Assembly (NCBI GenBank): GCA_007130885.1
Contig: SLRQ01000020.1
Location: 84,236 to 125,499, forward strand
Length of the DNA stretch: 41,264 nucleotides
Origin: Deltaproteobacteria bacterium
Lineage (GTDB): Bacteria; Myxococcota; Myxococcia; SLRQ01
Reading direction: 5' to 3'
Shown here piece after piece: positions 35,036-41,264 of the stretch. Within the stretch, counting starts at the first letter, position 1. Each line of letters opens with the position of its first letter. A model generated the notes under the pieces. The model searched no databases and was not told where the DNA came from. It saw only the letters and a list, made by a program, of their open reading frames with translations. The position numbers and the translations under genes were made by a program.

Positions 35036-35454
35036 GAGCGCGACTTGGGTGGGTTACGGTTTCGATGTTAATGGCGTTCGCCTGCGGGCCGCCCGAGGTG
35101 ACCGTGTTGACTCCGATGTCGGTATTGAACTGGTCGCCGCATGATGGGGCTATAGGCATAGCCTTGGGATCGGAGCCCAGCGTCTGTCTTTCCGTGGAGA
35201 TTGATGAGGACACACTCGATAACGCCTCCTTGCGAATCGAGGAGGAGGAAGAGCCCGGCGTGTTTTCCGAGACCGAGGTTGAGTGCGAGGTGAAGCTGTC
35301 CTCCGCGGATTCCCGGTGCATAGTGTTTCGAGATCCGGGGCTCCAGGCTGCCACCACTTACTTCATGGTTCTCGAGCCTGCTCTACAGTCCGTGGAGGGG
35401 GTGTCCCTGGGCATGAAGGTTTCCTCGCGTTTCACCACGGTGGGGCGGAAGTAG
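35032..35454 (+). CDS. Small lipoprotein with Big_5-type Ig-like domain
   Basis: 140 residues; the ATG overlaps the AMMECR1-like stop (ATGA). The signal peptide MRARLGWVTVSMLMAFAC ends in a lipobox (AFAC). The mature part matches a bacterial Ig-like domain of the Big_5 type: NWSPHDGAIGIALGSEPSV, LDNASLRIEE, ATTYFMVLEPALQS. Two cysteines (VECEV and SRCIV) could form a disulphide. Its tie to the AMMECR1-like gene by overlap suggests joint expression, but not necessarily joint function. Confidence 0.75.
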   Translation: MRARLGWVTVSMLMAFACGPPEVTVLTPMSVLNWSPHDGAIGIALGSEPSVCLSVEIDEDTLDNASLRIEEEEEPGVFSETEVECEVKLSSADSRCIVFRDPGLQAATTYFMVLEPALQSVEGVSLGMKVSSRFTTVGRK

Positions 35455-35505
35455 AGCTCCGCGGAGGAGGCGGCCGGTCGGCCGGCTCGTTTCTCGAATC
35501 GATCG

Positions 35506-36624
35506 ATGAAAGTAGACGGAGTTCATCACAGGACAATCGGCCCGGCCGGGGAGGGGGCGGCGGTCGTAATCATAGATCAGACCCACCTGCCTCATAGTTT
35601 CGTCAAGGCTCGTTTGGAGACCGTCGGTCAGGTTGCGGACGCCATCACCCACATGCGGGTTCGCGGGGCACCATTAATCGGTGCTACGGCTGCTTTCGGA
35701 ATGTGGCTGGCTCTAGAGGCGGATCCTTCGCAGGGCGGCCTTCGAGGCGCCAAGGATCTGCTGCTCGCGACCAGGCCGACGGCGGTGAATCTAGCTTGGG
35801 CGCTCGAGAGAGTCTTCAAGAGCGTCGCGCCGCTGCCGCCGCCGGAAAGAGCCTCCGCAGCGCTGGAGGAGGCATTGCGGTTATCCGAGGAGGACGTGGA
35901 GATAAACCGAGCCCTCGGCCTCAATGGACTTCCCCTCATCCGCCAGGCGTGGCAGCGCGCCGGAAAGTGCCGCCCGGTCAATGTTCTGACCCATTGCAAC
36001 GCCGGTTGGCTGGCGACGGTCGATTGGGGAACCGCTCTCGCCCCGGTTTACATGGCTCACGACCAAGGAATACCCGTGCATGTCTGGGTTGATGAGACGC
36101 GGCCCAGGCTTCAGGGCGCCCTGACCGCATGGGAGCTTGCAAGCCATGGGGTGCCTCATACGGTGGTGGCCGACAACGCCGGTGGTCATCTCATGCAACA
36201 CGGCAAGGTCGATCTTTGCATAGTCGGTTCGGACCGGACTACGGCGGCCGGAGACGTCTGCAACAAGATAGGGACCTACCTGAAAGCCTTGGCTGCTCTC
36301 GATTGCGGGGTTCCCTTCCATGTGGCTTTGCCTCATCCCACCATTGATTGGTCCATCTCTGACGGTCTCGAGGAGATTCCCATCGAGGAGCGTGACGCCG
36401 GTGAAGTTACCGATGTTGCCGGCTTGAAAGGCGGCGCTTTGGAGACAGTGCGCATCTTTCAGCAGGATACGCCCGTCGCCAACCCGGCTTTCGATGTGAC
36501 TCCCGCCAGGCTCATTACATCTCTGATTACCGACAAGGGCGTCTGCGCGGCCGGCGAGGAAGGTCTGCTGTCATTGTTTCCGGAGCGTGGGCTGGATTCC
36601 CATGCGTCCGAAGGGGAGGACTGA
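35506..36624 (+). CDS. mtnA: Methylthioribose-1-phosphate / 5-deoxyribose-1-phosphate isomerase family
   Basis: 372 residues. Family elements: HMRVRGAPLIGATAAFGMWL near the N-terminus, VLTHCNAGWLATVDWGTAL with the catalytic cysteine (about residue 164), and VDLCIVGSDRTTAAGDVCNK followed by IGTYLKALAAL (about 236-268) with the catalytic aspartate. It isomerises an aldose-1-phosphate to the ketose-1-phosphate. In the methionine salvage pathway it acts on methylthioribose-1-phosphate; related enzymes in 5'-deoxyadenosine salvage act on 5-deoxyribose-1-phosphate. The class II aldolase two bases behind it favours the latter, or the DHAP-type shunt. Start ATG has a poor ribosome site. Confidence 0.93.
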   Translation: MKVDGVHHRTIGPAGEGAAVVIIDQTHLPHSFVKARLETVGQVADAITHMRVRGAPLIGATAAFGMWLALEADPSQGGLRGAKDLLLATRPTAVNLAWALERVFKSVAPLPPPERASAALEEALRLSEEDVEINRALGLNGLPLIRQAWQRAGKCRPVNVLTHCNAGWLATVDWGTALAPVYMAHDQGIPVHVWVDETRPRLQGALTAWELASHGVPHTVVADNAGGHLMQHGKVDLCIVGSDRTTAAGDVCNKIGTYLKALAALDCGVPFHVALPHPTIDWSISDGLEEIPIEERDAGEVTDVAGLKGGALETVRIFQQDTPVANPAFDVTPARLITSLITDKGVCAAGEEGLLSLFPERGLDSHASEGED

Positions 36625-36626
36625 GA

Positions 36627-37328
36627 ATGCGGTCCACAAGGTCTCGAAGGCCTCGCAAAGTGGTCCCCGGCGAAGACAGGGAGACGTCGCTTCGCCGCCG
36701 GGTCGTGGAGACATGCCGCGAGATGAACGCCGCGGGCATCAACCAAGGAACCAGTGGGAACCTGAGCGCGAGGCTGGACGATACAACGTTTCTCGTAACA
36801 CCTTCGGGTCTCGACTATGAGGCCATGGCCCCCGAGGACGTGGTGGCCATGGAGTTTGACGGCCGAACGAAGGGTGAGGGTGGTCTCGAACCTTCGAGCG
36901 AGTGGCGGATGCACCGTGACATCTTGGTAGCTCGATCCGACCTGGACGCGGTGCTCCACGCTCATCCGGTACATGCCACCGCGCTGGCATGCCACGGCCG
37001 TGGAATCCCCGCCTTTCATTACATGGTCGCGGCCGCGGGGGGAACGGATATCAGATGTGCCCCGTATCATACGTTTGGAAGCACGGCTCTCGCGGAAGCT
37101 GCTCTCGAGGCTATGGAAGGAAGGAGAGCTTGCCTGCTCGCCCATCACGGAATGTTGGCCGGCGGGGGTGACCCGGAGGCGGCGCTGGCTCTCGCGGTGG
37201 AGGTCGAAACCCTGGCGGCAATGTATCTGGAGGCTTTACGGCTGGGTGAGCCGAAGGCTCTGCCGGAGGATGAGATGACTCGCGTACTGGAGGCTTTTTC
37301 TCATTACGGCAAGGCACGCCGGCGCTGA
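36627..37328 (+). CDS. Class II (FucA-like) aldolase
   Basis: 233 residues, GGGGAGGA ahead of the ATG, two bases after the isomerase stop. Zinc-dependent aldolase/epimerase family: NQGTSGNLSAR, LVTPSGLDYEAMAPEDVVAM, SSEWRMHRDI (catalytic Glu, about 91), HAHPVHATAL (zinc His, about 110-115), LLAHHGML (zinc His). With the isomerase it would split 5-deoxyribulose-1-phosphate or methylthioribulose-1-phosphate to DHAP and a small aldehyde. A dehydratase of the classical methionine salvage pathway (MtnB) belongs to the same superfamily, but the FucA-like sequence favours aldolase. It overlaps the convergent uvrA end by 25 bases. Confidence 0.85.
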   Translation: MRSTRSRRPRKVVPGEDRETSLRRRVVETCREMNAAGINQGTSGNLSARLDDTTFLVTPSGLDYEAMAPEDVVAMEFDGRTKGEGGLEPSSEWRMHRDILVARSDLDAVLHAHPVHATALACHGRGIPAFHYMVAAAGGTDIRCAPYHTFGSTALAEAALEAMEGRRACLLAHHGMLAGGGDPEAALALAVEVETLAAMYLEALRLGEPKALPEDEMTRVLEAFSHYGKARRR

Positions 37329-40243
37329 GGCCTCTTTCTTTTCTTCTTTTGCTGCTCCGCGCTGCTATTTGCCTTATCGCCCTTGACCGGCCGCGCTTTG
37401 CGGTGTTGAAGCAGGGGTCGGAGCGCTCGACCGGTGTGGCTCTCCTCAATCCTTGTTATCTCCTCGGGCGTCCCTTCCGCTACCACCCAGCCTCCCGCGT
37501 CCCCGCCGTCCGGACCCAGGTCCACTACATGGTCGGCGCATTTTATTACTTCCAGGTTGTGCTCGATTATGACCACTGTGTTTCCGGTTTGAACGAGACG
37601 CTCCAGCACAGCGAGCAGTTTCTTGATGTCGTCGAAGTGAAGGCCGGTGGTCGGCTCGTCGAGCACGTAGAGAGTTCGGCCGGTTGCTCTTCTTGCCAGC
37701 TCCCTGGAAAGCTTGACCCTCTGTGCCTCGCCACCGGAGAGCGTTGGGGAGGGTTGACCTAGCTGAACGTATCCCATGCCGACGTCATCGAGCGTCCTTA
37801 GGGCGCGAACTATATCCTGATGAACGGAGAAATGATCCATGGCCTCCGTGACGCTCATATCCAGAATCTCGGCTACGTTCTTTCCACGGTAGCGCACTCG
37901 AAGCGTTGCTTCATTGAAGCGCCGGCCGCCGCAGATTTCACAGGGGACGTATACGTCCGGAAGGAAGTGCATTTCGACTACGCGAACGCCGTCTCCGTTA
38001 CAGGCATCGCAGCGCCCGCCTTTTACGTTGAACGAAAAACGTCCCGGCTTGTAGCCGAAGGCTCGCGCCTCCGGTGTCATGGAGAGTACGCGCCGTATGC
38101 CATCGAACACTTTTGTGTAAGTCGCGGGGTTCGATCGCGGGGTACGGCCTATTGGTTTCTGGTCGATATGAATCACCTTGTCCAGATGCTCCAGACCCTG
38201 GATCGAGTCGTGGCGTCCCACCGGTCCACGGGAGCCATGGAGGCCTCTCATCAAGGCCGGAATGAGGATGTTGGTGACCAGCGTCGATTTACCCGCCCCG
38301 GACACCCCAGTGACGGCAACGAGAAGGCCTAGAGGAACCGTTACGTCCACTGCCTTGAGGTTGTTCTCGCGGGCCTTGAGTACCGTCAGGTTCTTGGCGT
38401 TTCTCGGTTGTCGCCTGGCCGGAACGTCTATTTGCAGCTCGCCGGAAAGGTACTTGCCGGTCAGTGAACGGTCGGCGGACTCGATCTGTCTCGGGGTGCC
38501 CGTGGCGACGATCTCGCCTCCCTTCATCCCCGCTCCCGGACCGAAATCCAAGACCCAATCGGCGGCTTCGATCGTCCCCGGATCATGCTCGACTACTACT
38601 ACGGAGTTTCCCATGTCTCTTAGTCGCTTCAGGGTAGAGAGCAGCTTGCTGGTGTCTCTTGGATGCAGCCCTATCGAAGGCTCGTCGAGCACATAGATGA
38701 CTCCCGTCAGCTCACTCCCAAGCTGGCTGGCGAGCCTGATGCGCTGCGCCTCTCCTCCGGAAAGGCTTGCGCCGGCTCTGTCCAGCGTCAGGTAACCCAG
38801 TCCTACATCGACCAGGAAACCCAGGCGGCCCTTTATCTCCTTTAGTAGCTCGGTCGCGATTATTGTCTCGTTTTCCGTAAGGGGCATGTTCGCTAGGTGA
38901 GTCAGCGCTCCCGTAATGGTCATGCCCGAAAGCTCGGGCAGCGTATGACCGTGAATCTTCACCGCGCGGCTCTCGGGCCGAAGCCTCTCGCCGTTGCATT
39001 CGGCGCAGGGTTTGTTGGAGAAGTATTGAAGGTAATACTTGCGCTGGCGCTCCGAGCCGGTCTCCAGAAACCGATGCATCATGCGGTTCACGACGCCGTC
39101 GAAGCGCTTGTATACGGGTCTGGCGCGTCCGGGCCAGTCCAGGGCGACCCGCCGGCTGCCCGCTCCATAGAGGATGATGTCCCGCTTGGCTTTCGCGAGG
39201 CGTTTCCATGGAGCATGCAGATCGATCTCGAATGTTCTCGCCAGCGCAATTACGAAGTCGTGGGTCCATCCCTCGCCTTTTTCCATGGCGTTTGCCCAAG
39301 GCTCCACAGCTCCCTCCGAGATGGACCTGTTCGGATCGGGTACTATGAGGTCCGGGTCCATCTCGTTTCGGGTGCCAAGCCCGTTGCAGGCCTCGCAGAA
39401 CCCGAGCGGCGAGTTGAAGGAGAAGGAGTGCGGCCGTAGCTCCGGGAAGCTGATGCCGCAGTGAGGACACGCCAGGTGTTGGGAGAGCACCTTCTGCCGC
39501 TTCCTTGACGGCGTGCCGTCAGCCAGCGCCGGCGCGACGATGATTACACCGTTGCCTGCCTTGAGGGCGGTCTCGACGGAGTCGGCCAAGCGGTCTCTGA
39601 CCTTCTCGGAAACTCGAAGCCGGTCAACGACTATGTCGATATCGTGTGCCCGCTTCTTGTCCAGGAAGATCTCGTCGTCGGTTCTGTGAACCTCCCCGTC
39701 CACTCGCAGGCGCGTGAACCCCTGGCGGGCTATGTCCGCGATTATCTCCTTGTGCTCGCCCTTGCGCCTTACTACCACCGGCGCCATGAGGTACACGCCG
39801 GCCCCTTCCCCAAGGCGCATGACCTCGTCGACTACTTGCTGGCTGCCCTGCTTCCCGACGGTCCGCCCGCACTTGTGGCAGTGCTGCACGCCGGTGTTGG
39901 CGTACAAGACCCGCAGGTAGTCGTGCACCTCGGTGATTGTGCCCACGGTAGAGCGAGGGTTGTTCGAGGCGGCCTTTTGCTCGATGGAAATAGTTGGGGA
40001 TAGTCCCCTGATCGTGTCGTACTTGGGTTTGTCCATCTGCCCGAGGAACTGACGGGCATAGGCGGACAGGCTTTCCACGTAGCGGCGCTGCCCCTCTGCG
40101 TAGAGCGTGTCGAACGCCAGCGAGGATTTGCCGGAGCCGGATACACCGGTCAAGACGACGAGCTTCTTCTTCGGAACTACGGCGTTTATGTTCTTGAGAT
40201 TGTGCTCGCGCGCACCATGTATGACGATTGCGTCCGGCTCCAT
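37304..40243 (-). CDS. uvrA: Excinuclease ABC subunit A
   Basis: 979 residues, DNA damage recognition ATPase of nucleotide excision repair. Two ABC modules: [20 protein letters not shown] and [11 protein letters not shown] with [13 protein letters not shown]; then [10 protein letters not shown] and [11 protein letters not shown] with [13 protein letters not shown]. Zinc fingers CPHCGISF...CEACNGLG and CDACNGDG...CEICGG are intact. The last 20 residues are an unusual basic tail ([14 protein letters not shown]), written mostly in the region that overlaps the aldolase gene. ATG at 40243 with weak ribosome site; I see no LexA-like box of a type I know. Confidence 0.97.
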   Translation of the reverse strand: MEPDAIVIHGAREHNLKNINAVVPKKKLVVLTGVSGSGKSSLAFDTLYAEGQRRYVESLSAYARQFLGQMDKPKYDTIRGLSPTISIEQKAASNNPRSTVGTITEVHDYLRVLYANTGVQHCHKCGRTVGKQGSQQVVDEVMRLGEGAGVYLMAPVVVRRKGEHKEIIADIARQGFTRLRVDGEVHRTDDEIFLDKKRAHDIDIVVDRLRVSEKVRDRLADSVETALKAGNGVIIVAPALADGTPSRKRQKVLSQHLACPHCGISFPELRPHSFSFNSPLGFCEACNGLGTRNEMDPDLIVPDPNRSISEGAVEPWANAMEKGEGWTHDFVIALARTFEIDLHAPWKRLAKAKRDIILYGAGSRRVALDWPGRARPVYKRFDGVVNRMMHRFLETGSERQRKYYLQYFSNKPCAECNGERLRPESRAVKIHGHTLPELSGMTITGALTHLANMPLTENETIIATELLKEIKGRLGFLVDVGLGYLTLDRAGASLSGGEAQRIRLASQLGSELTGVIYVLDEPSIGLHPRDTSKLLSTLKRLRDMGNSVVVVEHDPGTIEAADWVLDFGPGAGMKGGEIVATGTPRQIESADRSLTGKYLSGELQIDVPARRQPRNAKNLTVLKARENNLKAVDVTVPLGLLVAVTGVSGAGKSTLVTNILIPALMRGLHGSRGPVGRHDSIQGLEHLDKVIHIDQKPIGRTPRSNPATYTKVFDGIRRVLSMTPEARAFGYKPGRFSFNVKGGRCDACNGDGVRVVEMHFLPDVYVPCEICGGRRFNEATLRVRYRGKNVAEILDMSVTEAMDHFSVHQDIVRALRTLDDVGMGYVQLGQPSPTLSGGEAQRVKLSRELARRATGRTLYVLDEPTTGLHFDDIKKLLAVLERLVQTGNTVVIIEHNLEVIKCADHVVDLGPDGGDAGGWVVAEGTPEEITRIEESHTGRALRPLLQHRKARPVKGDKANSSAEQQKKKRKRPQRRRALP

Positions 40244-40311
40244 TTGCTGATTCCGACCCCGTTGGATGGCTTGTTGTTGGCAGAGTCTAATAAGGACAGG
40301 TTGGGACCGAA

Positions 40312-41205
40312 ATGCAATGGATTGAGCTCCAAGCGATCGAAATACCTAGGGATTCCTCTGCCAAGCGACTCGGACGATGGAGGGAATATCTGGATGTTCT
40401 CCACAACCGTGCGCGAGCGCGGTGGCGAGGTTGCTATACCCACAATGACGTGACGAGAAGGGCTCGGTACACTCCAAGCCGAGGGTTTCTTACAAATTCC
40501 CCCAGGTCGGCCACTAAAGCTCAAAAACCGGATGATTTCCATGGGTGTCACATAGCGCAATCCGACTCAACCCGCGCCGGGGCGGGAACCCAGCTCGAAA
40601 CCGTCACCGTTGTAGGTCGAGCGACTGCTGCGGCGTGCCGACAAGCATCGCATGCCTCACTTGAGTCCCCACCCGCGCCCAAGCGGCCTTCGAATCAACA
40701 CTTTGGGCTGTTCTTACGGCTCGTGCTGGTTCTCTTTGCACTGGGAGTTCAATCTGCTGCGAGCGCCGTCCAGCGAGACTTCGAGAAATTCGACGCTGAG
40801 CCCCCCTCTGATCTTCCAGAAGACCATTGGCAATCTCTTCGAGCGAATCACGAGACTCTGACTGCGTGGCGCCTGGGCTCTCGCATCGAGTTTCTAGCCA
40901 CCCATCCTGACGACGGACTTCGTTCTCACAAATGGCAAGAGCTTGTGGCTGCCAGAGGCGGCTGTCTGAAAGAGTGCTCCCATGAGCAGGATCTTGCTAA
41001 AGAACTCGACGGCGAACCGGAGGTGAAGCCCTGGTGCACCGATAGCGCTATTGGCGAGTTGCTATGGACCAACTTCCTGGACGTTGTCGAAGACAACTCA
41101 GAGCTATTTGGTTTGACTAGGACGGTAGCTAAGGCCAATAACGCCTTTGGCGCCGGCCAAGATGAGATCCACCTTTTGGCGGTGACGAGATCCACCTTGG
41201 CGTAG
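40312..41205 (+). CDS. Secreted protein gene, probably frameshifted; start unclear
   Basis: The frame is open from 40312 to the stop at 41205, but only the part from about 40702 looks coding. There a signal peptide (LFLRLVLVLFALGVQSAASA) is followed by a soluble domain (AWRLGSRIEFLATHPDDGL, CLKECSHEQDLAKELDGE, GELLWTNFLDVVEDNSELFGL). The NSELFGL segment resembles the FTP propeptide of M4/M36 metalloproteases, so this may be a protease precursor. There is no ATG, GTG or TTG in frame just before the signal peptide; a CTG at 40708 is the only codon placed well, so the 5' end may be damaged too. The 3' end seems shifted (see the next feature). The stretch 40244-40701 between uvrA and this region shows no other gene. 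Confidence 0.5.
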   Translation: MQWIELQAIEIPRDSSAKRLGRWREYLDVLHNRARARWRGCYTHNDVTRRARYTPSRGFLTNSPRSATKAQKPDDFHGCHIAQSDSTRAGAGTQLETVTVVGRATAAACRQASHASLESPPAPKRPSNQHFGLFLRLVLVLFALGVQSAASAVQRDFEKFDAEPPSDLPEDHWQSLRANHETLTAWRLGSRIEFLATHPDDGLRSHKWQELVAARGGCLKECSHEQDLAKELDGEPEVKPWCTDSAIGELLWTNFLDVVEDNSELFGLTRTVAKANNAFGAGQDEIHLLAVTRSTLA

Positions 41206-41208
41206 TTG
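41161..41208 (+). repeat. Imperfect 23-base tandem duplication that shifts the frame
   Basis: GATGAGATCCACCTTTTGGC at 41161 is repeated as GACGAGATCCACCTTGGCG at 41184, an offset of 23 bases. The first frame reads DEIHLLAVTRSTLA and stops. From 41184 the second frame reads DEIHLGVVGRESRGG and then LVVLRALVDDSK, and stays open to the end of the window. The second copy looks like the natural continuation. Confidence 0.6.
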
Positions 41209-41264
41209 GTCGGGAAAGTCGCGGCGGTTTGGTTGTGCTGCGAGCCTTGGTGGATGACTCGAAG
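41184..41264 (+). pseudogene. Shifted-frame continuation of the secreted protein gene, cut by window edge
   Basis: 27 open codons in the +2 frame relative to the 40312 frame (GVVGRESRGGLVVLRALVDD). The composition and the shared DEIHL motif suggest that this is the original C-terminal coding sequence, separated by the duplication. Whether it is a true lesion or a sequence error cannot be decided here. Confidence 0.5.

Overview
The window looks like chromosomal DNA from a GC-rich Gram-negative bacterium of the deltaproteobacterial/Myxococcota type. I infer this from style, not from a marker gene: several lipoproteins and signal-peptide proteins, two very cysteine-rich lipoproteins (one with eight tandem repeats), a PEGA-domain protein, a GspE-N-terminal-domain protein without its ATPase, a FYVE-like zinc finger protein, and a prfA-prmC-murA cluster. 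There is one tRNA gene (Gly, anticodon CCC). I see no transposase, integrase, phage gene or CRISPR array.

Layout. 1-4.7 kb: a truncated PEGA protein (-), a BON+SRPBCC membrane protein (+), then an orphan PhnD-like lipoprotein and alanine racemase on the minus strand. 4.9-10.4 kb: a giant membrane/aminopropyltransferase-fold fusion, a DUF72 protein, a DUF167 protein and a two-domain membrane protein. 10.4-15.4 kb: a structured non-coding stretch followed by the tightly packed Memo-like / radical SAM / second membrane aminopropyltransferase-fold genes. 15.4-22.2 kb: GspE-N-like protein, FYVE-like protein, adenylate-kinase-like protein, small lipoprotein, cysteine-repeat lipoprotein, an unknown protein, YtoQ, tRNA-Gly with promoter and terminator, and a zinc-ribbon protein. 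22.4-25.8 kb: murA, prmC, prfA (-). 25.9-28.5 kb: cytidine deaminase, a 5'-deoxyadenosine/MTA/SAH-type deaminase, and an enoyl-ACP-reductase-like SDR on the opposite strand. 28.8-37.3 kb, all plus strand: cysteine-rich lipoprotein, a heterodimeric ABC exporter, an AMMECR1-family protein, a small Ig-like lipoprotein, an MtnA-type isomerase and a class II aldolase. 37.3-40.2 kb: uvrA (-). 40.3 kb to the end: a secreted protein gene that seems frameshifted at a small tandem duplication and leaves the window.

How the genes may work together. All three parts of the enigmatic AmmeMemoRadiSam system are present. Memo and the radical SAM enzyme are adjacent, and here they carry a membrane anchor and a Tat-like leader. 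The AMMECR1-like part is divergent and lies about 21 kb away. The radical SAM gene overlaps a membrane protein with an aminopropyltransferase-like Rossmann core. Radical SAM enzymes release 5'-deoxyadenosine and aminopropyl transfer releases methylthioadenosine. The window also carries a deaminase for such nucleosides, the ribose-1-phosphate isomerase and a fuculose-phosphate-type aldolase, which are three steps of a 5'-deoxynucleoside salvage route. That link between modification chemistry and by-product salvage is an inference from gene content.
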